This document shows, in pieces, positions 17,766 through 26,766 of a stretch of DNA of 64,000 nucleotides. Source of the DNA: Methanobrevibacter sp. (GTDB lineage: Archaea; Methanobacteriota; Methanobacteria; Methanobacteriales; Methanobacteriaceae); assembly GCA_017407115.1 (NCBI GenBank), contig JAFQXD010000004.1, positions 1-64,000 of the forward strand, given 5' to 3'. The position numbers and the translations under genes were made by a program. A model generated the notes under the pieces. It saw nothing but the letters and a program-made list of their open reading frames with translations. It was not told where the DNA came from and ran no database searches. Numbering within the stretch: the first letter of the stretch is position 1; each line of letters starts with the position of its first letter.

Positions 17766-18088
17766 CTACACAGCAGTTCCATAAACTAAAATCTCTTGCA
17801 TTACCTGAGATATTTCATTTGAATCGAATCTAATGCTACAATTCCATTTGCACCTAAATCCTTTGCATGGTCAATAGCTCTTTTTAATGCTTCATCACGG
17901 GAATCTTCCATCATGGTCACATATTGTTTGATTTCTCCACCGAAAAGAGATTTTACACCAGCACCAATTTGACCACCGGCCCCTCTACTTCTGACAGTTA
18001 AACCGTAAATAAAACCTTTTGTTTCGACTATCCTAAATCCGGGAATATCATTTGCTGTTGAAATTGGAAACTCTTCTACAGATACCAT
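17766..18088 (-). pseudogene. ybjQ: YbjQ/UPF0145 family gene, interrupted by a one-base frameshift
   Basis: The first frame gives 95 residues with family features (GLTVRSRGAGGQIGAG, DEALKRAIDHAKDLGANGIV), then ends abruptly as ALDSIQMKYLR. The adjacent frame over the same DNA continues as IRFDSNEISQVMQEILVYGTAV, a typical ending of this family, and stops at 17766. Adding one A at about 17833-17835 (GCATTAG to GCAATTAG) joins the two into a normal-length protein of about 108 residues. It is either a real disruption or a sequencing error. Confidence 0.8.
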
Positions 18089-18272
18089 AATAATTTCTCC
18101 TACATTTTAAGTTAGAATAAAATACTAACTTAATAATTATTATTTAATTTATCATATTAAAAATATTGCTAAATCTGGAATTTATTTAAATTTTAAATAT
18201 AATAAAAAATATAAATTTAACTAATATTTATTATTAAATATTCTTTTTAAAAAAACAAATTATGGTGAAATT

Positions 18273-19847
18273 ATGAAAGTACTCGTTGCTGATGCAATTA
18301 ATGAAAAGGGTATTGAAAACTTAAAGGAAGTAGCTGAAGTCGTTGTAGACACCAGTATCACTCCTGAAGAGTTGGCAAATACCATCCATGAATATGATGG
18401 AATTATTGTAAGAAGTAGAACAAAACTTACTGCGGATTTAATCAAAAAAGCAGACAACATGAAAATTATCGCAAGAGCAGGTGTTGGAGTAGACAACATC
18501 GACTTAAACGCTGCAACTGAAAAAGGTATTATGGTTGTCAACTCACCGGAATCCACCTCCGTTACAGTAGCAGAACACACAATGGGATTAATTTTAAGCA
18601 TGGCTCGTAAAATTTCCATTGCAGACAAATCTGTCAAAGAAGGAAAATGGGAAAAGAAAAAATTCATGGGTGTTGAACTTAGAAACAAAACTCTCGGTGT
18701 AATCGGAATGGGTAGAATCGGTTCCCAAGTTGTCAACAGATGTAAAGCATTCGGTATGGATGCAATGGCATATGATCCATACTTGCCTGAAGAAGTTGCA
18801 AAACAAATGGGTGTAGAATTAACCGATTTGGATACTGTGCTTAAAAATGCCGACTTTATTACAATTCACGTACCACTCACTCCTGAAACCAAACATTCAA
18901 TTTCTGCAGAACAATTTGAACTAATGAAAGATACCGCATATATTGTAAACTGTGCACGTGGTGGAATCATTGATGAAGACGCATTATACGATGCATTAGT
19001 TAACAATAAGATTGGTGGAGCTGCTTTAGACGTATATGAAGAAGAGCCACCTGCAGAAGATTCAAAATTATTCGAACTCGACAATATCGTGTTAACTCCA
19101 CACATTGCAGCTTCAACTAAAGAAGCTCAAAGAGACGCTGCAATCATTGTAGCTGATGAAATTATTGATTTAGCAAATGGTAAAGCTCCAAGAAACGTAT
19201 TGAATATGCCACGTATTGACAGCAACACCTACAAAGAAGTAGCTCCATATATGGAATTATGTGAAAAATTAGGTAGTTTTATCTCCCAAGGAGTTAACGG
19301 TAAAATCAAAGAAATCGAAATTATTTACAGTGGGGAATTAGCTGAAATAGATAACCTTGAAATATTAACCAGAACAGTTATCCAAGGCGCTGTAAATCCA
19401 TTCTTAAGTTCTCCGGTTAATGCAGTAAATGCATCTCTTGTTGCTAAAGACAGAGGAATAAGCATTACTGAAGGAAGAAAAGACAATGCAAAAGGATATG
19501 ATTCATTAATTAAAGTTATTGCAAAAAGTGCAGATGACAGGTTCTCTGCTGTTGGAACACACTTGCACGAAGCAAGAATCTTAAAAGTAAATGATTATTG
19601 GGTTGACGTTATTCCTGAAGGACACATGTTTATTGCAAAATATGAAGACGTTCCTGGAAGCATTGGTAAAATTGGTACCAAATTAGGAGAACATAATGTC
19701 AACATTGGAATTATGCAAGTTGGAAGAGATGAAAAAGGCGGAAGAGCAATCATGGTTCTAACTTTAGATAAAGAAATTCCAAAAGATGTCATAAAAGAAA
19801 TCCAAGCTTTAGACAATGTTTATGAAGCTAACGGATTAGAATTATAA
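18273..19847 (+). CDS. serA: D-3-phosphoglycerate dehydrogenase
   Basis: This 524-residue long-form SerA oxidises 3-phosphoglycerate, the first step of serine synthesis. It has the Rossmann motif [20 protein letters not shown], the catalytic segment [12 protein letters not shown], a [13 protein letters not shown] motif with the active-site His, an intervening domain, and a C-terminal ACT domain (about residues 450-524) that commonly binds serine for feedback control. A GGTGAAATT site precedes the ATG. It stands alone, with an AT-rich 184-base upstream gap. Confidence 0.98.
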   Translation: MKVLVADAINEKGIENLKEVAEVVVDTSITPEELANTIHEYDGIIVRSRTKLTADLIKKADNMKIIARAGVGVDNIDLNAATEKGIMVVNSPESTSVTVAEHTMGLILSMARKISIADKSVKEGKWEKKKFMGVELRNKTLGVIGMGRIGSQVVNRCKAFGMDAMAYDPYLPEEVAKQMGVELTDLDTVLKNADFITIHVPLTPETKHSISAEQFELMKDTAYIVNCARGGIIDEDALYDALVNNKIGGAALDVYEEEPPAEDSKLFELDNIVLTPHIAASTKEAQRDAAIIVADEIIDLANGKAPRNVLNMPRIDSNTYKEVAPYMELCEKLGSFISQGVNGKIKEIEIIYSGELAEIDNLEILTRTVIQGAVNPFLSSPVNAVNASLVAKDRGISITEGRKDNAKGYDSLIKVIAKSADDRFSAVGTHLHEARILKVNDYWVDVIPEGHMFIAKYEDVPGSIGKIGTKLGEHNVNIGIMQVGRDEKGGRAIMVLTLDKEIPKDVIKEIQALDNVYEANGLEL

Positions 19848-19890
19848 AAAACAATTTTCACCATATTGTTTTTTATTTTTTCATTTTTTT
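19846..19890 (+). terminator. Hairpin and T-tract after serA
   Basis: AAAAAACAAT (19846-19855) pairs perfectly with ATTGTTTTTT (19865-19874) around a 9-base loop. T-rich sequence continues to about 19890. It starts inside the serA stop codon. The shape is that of an intrinsic terminator, though archaea can stop at T-tracts without the hairpin. Confidence 0.65.
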
Positions 19891-19924
19891 TACAACCATT
19901 ATAATTAAAAAAAGAGAAAAAGAA

Positions 19925-20593
19925 TCATTCTTTAAATTCTTTTGATATTCTTTTAATGCTTCCATCCGAATTAAGCTCTATTTTTATTACCTGATTTTTC
20001 ATTTGGTTTTGTTTTTCAAACTCATCATAATGATATTTTTTCTCATCATCAAGACTTTTAAAGAATTCGTCATCCTCTTCATCTAAAAATCCCGGTTTGA
20101 AAACATCATCATCGCTTACAACATCCCCTTCATCAAAAAATTCACGGGAATCCTCATCAACCATATAGCCATAATCCCCAATAGTATAATCCAAAGGTTC
20201 TCCATAGCGATTATATGATTTGAATGTTTCCAAAGAATAAGGGAGACAGACAATCATGTGAAAATACCCATATTTTGAAAATGTGCGCAAATCTGCATCT
20301 GACGGCATTGCACTAGGCCCAGGATGTGAGTGAACAGATCCCCAATATTTGGTAGTCATAGGAATCAGTTCCGTGTGAACAACAGCACCTGTTTCGCATG
20401 TTTCGCCCGGAACAAAAATCAAACTTGTAATGTATAATATTTTATCTTTAATCTCACCATCGAAAAAAGCTAAAAATTCATTTGGATAAGCTTGTTTGGC
20501 ATAATATATTACAGAATCCAAGACTTCCCTGTCAACTCTGACCTCATTGAATTCCTCATCATCATTTCCAAAGATTTTTGAAATAAAGCTCAT
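19925..20593 (-). CDS. JAMM/MPN+ domain protein, probable metalloprotease or isopeptidase
   Basis: This 222-residue protein has an N-terminal JAMM domain with the full zinc set: Glu39, then HSHPGPSAMPSDAD giving His88, His90 and Asp101, with Ser98. JAMM enzymes remove ubiquitin-like tails; archaeal versions act on SAMP-type proteins. The C-terminal 80 residues are very acidic and probably disordered, ending in a basic KRISKEFKE. The ATG overlaps the thg1 stop by 4 bases, so it belongs to the nadX-thg1 operon. Confidence 0.88.
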   Translation of the reverse strand: MSFISKIFGNDDEEFNEVRVDREVLDSVIYYAKQAYPNEFLAFFDGEIKDKILYITSLIFVPGETCETGAVVHTELIPMTTKYWGSVHSHPGPSAMPSDADLRTFSKYGYFHMIVCLPYSLETFKSYNRYGEPLDYTIGDYGYMVDEDSREFFDEGDVVSDDDVFKPGFLDEEDDEFFKSLDDEKKYHYDEFEKQNQMKNQVIKIELNSDGSIKRISKEFKE

Positions 20594-21312
20594 TCAATCA
20601 CCTTAACCTCTTTGAAGAATTTTTCATTGAAAATTGGAAGCTCCCAATCTATGTAAATGAAACTTCTATATGAAGTTTGATTTTTATTTTCCTTTTTGTT
20701 GAAACCCACTATTTTTTTATTCTTCCTATATATTGCAATTCCACGTTTCTTGTAAGTTTCAACATCATTCAAGTTAATGCCATTTTCAAATAACAATTCA
20801 TGAATGTCACTTAAATTCATGCCGTTTATTTTGTCGTTTGCCTCAGCATTTGAATACTTGGATTTGAGGAATGATATCCCATGGGAATTTACGCAGTTTC
20901 TCCAGGACTCATCCTGCCTCCATTTGAAATAACCTAATATATCCTCATCACTAATAGGTATGATTCTTGAATCAAAAGCTGGAGGCTTTTTGAATTCCCC
21001 TCCATAATGCATTACAAAAGAACTTGCAGTGAAACTAGCTATTACCGAATTTATCTTTTCCACCCTTCCTTCAAATGGAACATTATTTAAAAGCAAGCTT
21101 ATTTCATCTGAAAAGCAATATACGAATTCGGCCGAAAACTCTTCAAATAAGTCATGGCAAACTTTAGACATAACATCATAGAAATTATCATCATAAGGCT
21201 TAACCAAATTCAGGTCTTTAGCCAGCTTATGAAAACTCCTACCGTCTAAACGTATGATTATCTTTGAGTTTTTCGGTACTTTCAGAGAGGAATAAACTTC
21301 AAATTCCTTCAT
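20590..21312 (-). CDS. thg1: tRNA(His) guanylyltransferase (Thg1 family)
   Basis: This 240-residue 3'-to-5' polymerase-type enzyme adds G at the 5' end of tRNA(His) or repairs tRNA 5' ends. The palm-domain motifs are present: RLDGRSFHKL with metal-binding Asp23, CFSDEISLLL with the second Asp-Glu pair, and a HGISFLKSKY segment. Archaeal Thg1-like proteins often act only on templated G. The stop of the upstream nadX gene directly precedes the ATG, and the JAMM gene overlaps the 3' end. Confidence 0.93.
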   Translation of the reverse strand: MKEFEVYSSLKVPKNSKIIIRLDGRSFHKLAKDLNLVKPYDDNFYDVMSKVCHDLFEEFSAEFVYCFSDEISLLLNNVPFEGRVEKINSVIASFTASSFVMHYGGEFKKPPAFDSRIIPISDEDILGYFKWRQDESWRNCVNSHGISFLKSKYSNAEANDKINGMNLSDIHELLFENGINLNDVETYKKRGIAIYRKNKKIVGFNKKENKNQTSYRSFIYIDWELPIFNEKFFKEVKVIE

Positions 21313-22077
21313 TTACATTCCCACACTAATAGTTTCATTGAAACTTTTAAGCAACCTGATAGCTGAAAGTGCCGCCAGCATACTGGTTTTCGGATTAGCT
21401 GCGCAAGGATAGTTCATGGTTGTTGTTTTGAATTCGCCAAAATCGCCTTTTGCAGTGATTTCATGAACGTTTCTGTCAACTTTAGGATCGACTATAATCT
21501 TGACATCAATATCTCTGTTACATGCCATGCTGATTGTTGCCGCAACATTAATGTTTAAAGGAAACTCCTTAACGGCTTCGGATGCCTTTCCTTCAAATAA
21601 TACTTCTTCAGTATCTATATCCTTTCCAAGTGACTTTGGAGATTTGCGGGTTACAAGATTAACTTCTTTTAAACCGAATTTTGCTACCGCCTTTATTCCG
21701 TCCAGACCTACAACAGCACCGGATGGCAAGTGAATTTTGGCATCATTTTCTTTGGCAATTTTTAAAATATCAGTGTAGAATTCCATATCCATAAATGCAC
21801 CAATGCTCATGACAACCATGTCCTTTCCCTGTTTAAGAACTTTTGGTGCCAATTCCTTAACTGAATTTGGTGAAGCACATTCCAAGACCAAATCCACATT
21901 ATCCACCATATCATCAAAGTCCAGTGCAGCTACGCCACCCGCAAAACTTGCTAAATTTTCAGCTTTTTCAATATCCTTATCAAAAAAGTATGCAATTTCA
22001 ATACCGTTATCTTCGGGAACTATGCTGGTTGTAATAATATTTGCAATAGCTCCGCATCCTATAATACCTACTTTCAT
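21313..22077 (-). CDS. nadX: L-aspartate dehydrogenase
   Basis: This 254-residue NAD(P)-dependent enzyme turns aspartate into iminoaspartate, the substrate of NadA for NAD synthesis. It has the nucleotide-binding GIIGCGAIANIITTSI, a LECASPNSVKELAPKVL motif, GAVVGLDGIKA, and VDRNVHEITAKGDFGEF with the conserved His. It heads the nadX-thg1-JAMM operon. nadA and nadC lie 25-28 kb away in this window. Confidence 0.93.
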   Translation of the reverse strand: MKVGIIGCGAIANIITTSIVPEDNGIEIAYFFDKDIEKAENLASFAGGVAALDFDDMVDNVDLVLECASPNSVKELAPKVLKQGKDMVVMSIGAFMDMEFYTDILKIAKENDAKIHLPSGAVVGLDGIKAVAKFGLKEVNLVTRKSPKSLGKDIDTEEVLFEGKASEAVKEFPLNINVAATISMACNRDIDVKIIVDPKVDRNVHEITAKGDFGEFKTTTMNYPCAANPKTSMLAALSAIRLLKSFNETISVGM

Positions 22078-22114
22078 AGTATCACTTAGAGTAAGTTTTT
22101 TAAAATTGTATAAA

Positions 22115-22156
22115 TAAAATAAAAAAAAGAATTTAAAAGATTATTTCTAATCTTTT
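22115..22156 (-). terminator. Hairpin and T-tract after the PRC-barrel gene
   Basis: On the minus strand AAAAGATTA (22148-22156) pairs with TAATCTTTT (22135-22143) around GAAAT, and a T-rich stretch follows to about 22115. The hairpin overlaps the stop codon of the PRC-barrel gene. Confidence 0.6.
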
Positions 22157-22550
22157 AGTCGAATTGAACTTGACTTTCATTTTGTGGTTTAGTTTCAGGT
22201 TGTTTTGGAGCTGGTGCCTCAGGGATTTGTGGTTCTGGAGATACTTTTTTGATATCCCTAGGGTTAATTAACATAATGTCTCCAATAGCTTGAACTTTAT
22301 CAAAGTCCACAGTCAATAAATCACTTTGAAAAGACCTCATATCATGTTCTTCTGGAGTTTCTCCACGAATACTACCAAATATTTGACCTACTAATGAACC
22401 GGAAGATCTTCTTTCTTGTTCAATTGCTCTGACTTGTAATTTTGAAATAGTTCCTAATCTAATATTAAGAATAACATCTTCTACACGACCAACATAATGA
22501 CCTGTGTTGGTATAAATATCTAAACTGCGTAATTTTGAAACTTCTACCAT
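22155..22550 (-). CDS. PRC-barrel domain protein
   Basis: This 131-residue protein has an N-terminal PRC-barrel (about residues 1-90), starting MVEVSKLRSLDIYTNTGHYV with GRVEDVILNIRLGTISKLQV. A Pro/Gln/Glu-rich C-terminal tail of about 30 residues is probably disordered. PRC-barrels in archaea are small adaptor domains linked to RNA metabolism and, in some lineages, to cell division (CdpB). Which role applies is not clear. It is divergently transcribed from the tRNA-binding protein gene. Confidence 0.9.
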   Translation of the reverse strand: MVEVSKLRSLDIYTNTGHYVGRVEDVILNIRLGTISKLQVRAIEQERRSSGSLVGQIFGSIRGETPEEHDMRSFQSDLLTVDFDKVQAIGDIMLINPRDIKKVSPEPQIPEAPAPKQPETKPQNESQVQFD

Positions 22551-22714
22551 TTTTACACCACAATATAAAATAATAATTAAATAAATATGTATTATTTTAT
22601 TTATTTGTTAATATAAATAGTTTATGTTTTCTAAACTTGAAAATCGCCTTATTTACAAAAAATTTATTAGATTTAATAATTAAAATATAATTTAGATTAC
22701 AAGGAGACTTTAAA

Positions 22715-23437
22715 TTGTGGGATACAACAAAAGATTATAGGATTTTAGTGGCAAGTAAAGCAAGAGAAAATTATCTGAATCTTATCCCAACCGCTTCATT
22801 TAGAGGCAGTTGGAATAAAAAACAAGCTGTTGATTTAGCAAAACAGATGAACAGTGATTTTCAATCATTAACCTACTCATACTTAGAAGGAGATGAATTG
22901 ACAAACTCACCAGATGTTGCTGCACTAAAAGAAAAAGCCTTAAAGATTGTTGAATATTTGGGCGGAGATGACTGGAACAAAAAGTTTTTAAACAACGCTC
23001 CAAAAGAAGACAGGGAAAAGACACAAGAAAACATCGCCAAAGTGAGATTTTTCCTAGATACCATTATAGGCCTAAAAGACAGATTGGCATTAGGTCCAAT
23101 TAACGACCCGATTATGGGGATAGACATTAGGGCAGGGGAAGTTATGAGCGTTACAAAACATCCCAAAAATGAAAATCTGATGCTGTGTAATGTCAATTTA
23201 GGAAAACGTGCCATTACAGTCGTAACCAACGATTTAAATGTTAAAGATGACAATAAAGTAGGAGTCTCTTTGCTTCCGCCACAATCATTTAGTGATATCG
23301 TAAGTGAGGGAATGTTTTTGGGAATGAACGGAAGCATTCTCAAGGATGTTGATGGAGAACTTGGCCAAATGCCTAAAGGAATCCCAATGGAATCACTTAA
23401 CGAAACCCGTAACCTTGTTGAAAACTATTTAAAATAA
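22715..23437 (+). CDS. tRNA-binding domain protein (TTG start)
   Basis: This 240-residue protein has a helical N-terminal region (about 1-120) and a C-terminal OB-fold of the EMAP/tRNA-binding type: IDIRAGEVMSVTKHPKNENL and LLPPQSFSDIVSEGMFLG. Such domains bind tRNA in trans, as in Trbp111 or the MetRS C-terminal extension. The start is TTG at 22715, 6 bases after AAGGAGA; no in-frame ATG is nearby. A hairpin terminator follows directly. Confidence 0.88.
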   Translation: MWDTTKDYRILVASKARENYLNLIPTASFRGSWNKKQAVDLAKQMNSDFQSLTYSYLEGDELTNSPDVAALKEKALKIVEYLGGDDWNKKFLNNAPKEDREKTQENIAKVRFFLDTIIGLKDRLALGPINDPIMGIDIRAGEVMSVTKHPKNENLMLCNVNLGKRAITVVTNDLNVKDDNKVGVSLLPPQSFSDIVSEGMFLGMNGSILKDVDGELGQMPKGIPMESLNETRNLVENYLK

Positions 23438-23466
23438 GTTATTGCAACTTATTTTCTTTTTTTTAA
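23432..23466 (+). terminator. Hairpin and T-tract after the tRNA-binding protein gene
   Basis: AAATAAGTT (23432-23440) pairs perfectly with AACTTATTT (23446-23454) around ATTGC, followed by TTCTTTTTTTT to about 23464. It includes the stop codon. Confidence 0.7.
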
Positions 23467-23513
23467 TATTTATTTTGTCTTGTTAAATTTATACAAATTT
23501 TAACATTAAAATT

Positions 23514-24926
23514 CTATCTTAAATTCAAACCAATTAATTTTGTTTTAGTCATTTCCTCCACTGCATATTTTATTCCTTCTTTTCCAACACCACTATTTTT
23601 AAATCCTCCAAACGGCATATTGTCTGTTCTGAATGTGGATTGCTTATTGATAAATACAGTTCCAGCTTCAATTTCTTGAGCGCATCTCATTGCATTTGCA
23701 TAATCTGATGTGAACACTCCTGCTTGCAGACCATAATCAGTGTCATTGGCTACTCTAATAGATTCATCCACATCTTTTACACGAATAATTGGTGCAACAG
23801 GCCCAAATGTTTCATTTACAACCAAATCCATATCAGGTGTCACGTTATCAATGACTGTGGCCTGGTAAAATGCGCCTTCACGAACTCCACCAGTTAATAG
23901 TTTAGCTCCCTCTTGAACTGCATTATCTACAGTTTGTTCAACTTGCATTGCAGCTTTTTCAGATATCAATGTTCCAAGAGTTGTTTTTTCATCCAAAGGA
24001 TTGCCCATTACCAATTTTTCTGTCGCAGCAACCAGTTTTTGTGAGAAATCATCAGCCACTTCATCTTCAATGATAATTCTTTTGACCCCCATGCAGACCT
24101 GTCCTGCATTTAGGAATGCTCCGTTGATAACGCCGGTTACGGCTTTGTCAAGATTGGCATCCTTTAAGACAACCATAGGGTCATTTCCGCCAAGTTCCAA
24201 AGTAACTTTTTTCATTCCGGCCTTTTGGGATATCATAAGTCCAGTAGTTACGCTTCCTGTGAATGAGATTTTATCAACACCATTTGAGGTCACAAGATAA
24301 TCTCCCACTTCAGATCCGTATCCGGTTACTGTATTTACAACGCCATCCGGAAACTCGTCATTTAAAATCTCTCCAAATTTCATTACAGTCAATGGCGCTT
24401 CTGTTGGAGGTTTAATGATGACTGTGTTTTTGCAGGCGATTGCAGGTGCGATTTTATGGATTGTTAAATTCAACGGATAATTGAATGGAGTTATGGCTGC
24501 AACAACACCCAGCGGCAGCCGTTGTGTGAATGCAAAAAATCCTTTTCCATTTAAACCTGCATCTAAAGGCACACTTTCGCCATATATCCTTTTTGCCTCT
24601 TCAGCTGCCAGTTTCAATGTCTCTATTGATCTGTCAAGTTCCACTAAAGATTCATTTATTGGCTTTCCAACTTCCAATGTTAATAAATGAGCAAAATCCT
24701 CACGATTGGCCTTCAATTTTTCAACAACATTGAATAATTTATTGGAAACTTTGAAAGCTGACATTTCCTGTAGGGATTCTTTTGCATTGTTCGCTTCGGT
24801 TATTGCCAAATCCGCCGTTTGCCTGTGAGCAATCGGAATAGTATCGATAACTTCATTATCATAAGGATTTTTTACTTCAAATAAATCATCACTTGAGATG
24901 TGTTTTCCACCAATTAGCATGTCCAT
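23514..24926 (-). CDS. cofA: NAD(P)-dependent aldehyde dehydrogenase, probable lactaldehyde dehydrogenase
   Basis: This 470-residue ALDH is close in length and motifs to the archaeal CofA/lactaldehyde dehydrogenase group, which makes L-lactate for coenzyme F420. Catalytic Glu is in VTLELGGNDP, catalytic Cys in NAGQVCMGVKRI, and the cofactor loop in FTGSVTTGLMIS. Non-phosphorylating glyceraldehyde-3-phosphate dehydrogenases are near relatives, so the substrate call is probable rather than certain. It is divergent from the TMEM175 pair. Confidence 0.82.
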   Translation of the reverse strand: MDMLIGGKHISSDDLFEVKNPYDNEVIDTIPIAHRQTADLAITEANNAKESLQEMSAFKVSNKLFNVVEKLKANREDFAHLLTLEVGKPINESLVELDRSIETLKLAAEEAKRIYGESVPLDAGLNGKGFFAFTQRLPLGVVAAITPFNYPLNLTIHKIAPAIACKNTVIIKPPTEAPLTVMKFGEILNDEFPDGVVNTVTGYGSEVGDYLVTSNGVDKISFTGSVTTGLMISQKAGMKKVTLELGGNDPMVVLKDANLDKAVTGVINGAFLNAGQVCMGVKRIIIEDEVADDFSQKLVAATEKLVMGNPLDEKTTLGTLISEKAAMQVEQTVDNAVQEGAKLLTGGVREGAFYQATVIDNVTPDMDLVVNETFGPVAPIIRVKDVDESIRVANDTDYGLQAGVFTSDYANAMRCAQEIEAGTVFINKQSTFRTDNMPFGGFKNSGVGKEGIKYAVEEMTKTKLIGLNLR

Positions 24927-24975
24927 CTTATCACCTTAATTTAATATTTATACTAAAACTAATAAATAATCACTT

Positions 24976-25557
24976 ATGGAAACTACAAGATTTGAAACTT
25001 TTTTCGATGCAATCATTGCAATTATCATAACTGTTTTAGTTTTAAAAATTCCACAACCCACCTCACCAACGCTTGGAGCTTTCTTGGAATTGAATCCCAT
25101 TTATGTTGCATATTCAATCAGCTTTTTAGTTCTATACAACATCTGGTATGCAAACCATAATCTGTTCCAGGTAGTAGACACGATAGACAATACTTCCGTA
25201 TGGATTTATGGAACCATGACATTTGTCATATCACTCCTGCCTTATTTTACAATTTGGCTTGCAAATCACGTTAGTTCAATTCCTGCCGAGACAATGTTTG
25301 GATTAATTTTTATAATAACCCATATACTCAACACATTAGCAACTCGGGCAATCTATAAAAGCAATCCCTACAATAAACAGCTGTATGAAATGCATTTTGA
25401 CTCATATTACATGAACCTTCCTGTAATCATATTGATTATTGGATTTATCCTGACATACACAGTATATGTGCCCGGAATTTATGTGTGCTGCCTGTTGTCA
25501 GTTGTCTTGTGGATTGTCTTAGGAAGACTTTTGAGGAGGTGCGCTGATGGAAACTGA
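24976..25557 (+). CDS. TMEM175/DUF1211 family potassium channel subunit, first copy
   Basis: This 193-residue protein has about six membrane helices and starts METTRFETFFDAIIAIIITV, the RFE-x3-DAI-x-AI signature in helix 1 that lines the pore in TMEM175 channels. Bacterial and archaeal members work as tetramers conducting K+. There is no ribosome binding site before the ATG and only 49 bases to the divergent cofA, so a leaderless transcript is likely. The second copy overlaps its 3' end by 11 bases. Confidence 0.87.
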   Translation: METTRFETFFDAIIAIIITVLVLKIPQPTSPTLGAFLELNPIYVAYSISFLVLYNIWYANHNLFQVVDTIDNTSVWIYGTMTFVISLLPYFTIWLANHVSSIPAETMFGLIFIITHILNTLATRAIYKSNPYNKQLYEMHFDSYYMNLPVIILIIGFILTYTVYVPGIYVCCLLSVVLWIVLGRLLRRCADGN

Positions 25558-26119
25558 ACGGTTTGAAGCATTGATTGATGCCATATTGGCAATCATCATT
25601 ACAATCATTGTTTTGGAAATACCTCTTGCAAGCATTGGAACCTGGAATTCACTTTATGAGTTGAGATATGAGTTTATAATCTATGCAATAAGTTTTATCG
25701 TATGCTTTAATTTCTGGAATTACAACAATAACCTATTCAGCATTGTAAATAAAATAGATTACAAAGTTATCTGGTCAATTGGAGTGACATTGTTCATATT
25801 TTCACTGCTTCCTTACTTTACAACATTTGTCGGTGAAAATTTCTATGTATTCTTCCCACAATTCATGTACGGATTGTGCTTTTTAATAACTGCGGTCCTT
25901 TCACTGCTGACCGGAAAATTCCTAAAGGAATCCGATCCTGCAAATATTGCACTTCAGATAGCATTAAGCAATCATTATCCTATGTACGGCACAATCTGCC
26001 TAGTTCTAATCGGGATGATAATCGGATACTTCATATACCCTCCCGCAATTATTGCATGCTGTCTGATTTCAATATTAGGAGTTTGGTTCTTGCCAAAAAT
26101 CCAACATTGTTTGCGATAG
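25547..26119 (+). CDS. TMEM175/DUF1211 family potassium channel subunit, second copy
   Basis: This 190-residue paralogue of the preceding gene has the same helix-1 signature, TERFEALIDAILAIIITI, and six helices. A perfect AGGAGGTG site lies inside the 3' end of the first gene, indicating coupled translation. The two could form a mixed channel. A hairpin terminator follows 9 bases after the stop. Confidence 0.87.
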   Translation: METERFEALIDAILAIIITIIVLEIPLASIGTWNSLYELRYEFIIYAISFIVCFNFWNYNNNLFSIVNKIDYKVIWSIGVTLFIFSLLPYFTTFVGENFYVFFPQFMYGLCFLITAVLSLLTGKFLKESDPANIALQIALSNHYPMYGTICLVLIGMIIGYFIYPPAIIACCLISILGVWFLPKIQHCLR

Positions 26120-26766
26120 TGAGAGGTGCATTTCAAGTGTAACAACTTGAGATGCTTAATTTTTTTAAACAAAACTAAATAATTACTTATTTTTAATATT
26201 TATTAGTTATTTGTCCATATTTTTAATTATGATAGATGAATCTGCAAAACAAGGAAATTTCTTTTTTAGATTGAAAAATGTGGAAAAAATCCTGAGTTAC
26301 TGGCAGGCAAAATCATTACAATAATTGAGCGAAAATAGGTTAAATTGGATTTGAACAATAAAATTAAAATTAAATTAAAATTAACCTGACATTTTAAACT
26401 AAACATGGAAATTAACTACTATAAATAAGTTATTGAAATAAAGAGCAATAATTTAAAAAATCATGAAATTTAAATGAATTTCAAAAATTCCTTTGTGAAA
26501 TCCTGCATTAGATATCACATTTCCAACATGTTTATGGCAATGAAAAAAATTGAAAAGAAATATGTGTAAAAAAGTGTTTAGCAAAAATCGGATTTTAAAA
26601 AAGTCCTCCATGTCAAAAATAATTGATTTCCACCAGAAAATATTGAAATTAAAATGAATTCCCTGATTATTGGAAAAAAATTCAATTCAAGAAAAAACTT
26701 GAAAATGCTTAAATTTTTAAATAACAAACTATAACATTAAAAAAAAAAATAAAAAAAGAGGTTTAT
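26120..26766. other. 650-base gene-poor spacer
   Basis: This is the longest non-coding stretch in the window. It begins with the terminator of the TMEM175 pair and is otherwise AT-rich, with stop codons in all frames. The best small frame (26230-26325 plus strand, MIDESAKQGNFFF..., 31 residues) has no clear ribosome binding site and no recognised family. An unusual run of AAATTAAAATTAAATTAAAATTAA lies at about 26361-26384. No tRNA, CRISPR repeat or IS end was recognised. Confidence 0.6.
26128..26167 (+). terminator. Hairpin and T-tract after the TMEM175 pair
   Basis: GCATTTCAAGT (26128-26138) pairs with ACTTGAGATGC (26145-26155) with a single T-G pair, closing a 6-base loop. TTAATTTTTTT follows. 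It is one of the longest stems in the window. Confidence 0.72.

Noticed and set aside
18260-18736. 158-codon open frame on the minus strand over the start of serA
   Set aside because: serA motifs are unambiguous on the plus strand; the antisense frame has no family features.
22873-23343. 156-codon open frame on the minus strand
   Set aside because: It is antisense to the tRNA-binding protein gene, which has clear domain motifs; the shadow frame has none.
26230-26325. 31-codon open frame in the long spacer
   Set aside because: No convincing ribosome binding site, no family match and AT-rich context; mentioned only in the spacer entry.
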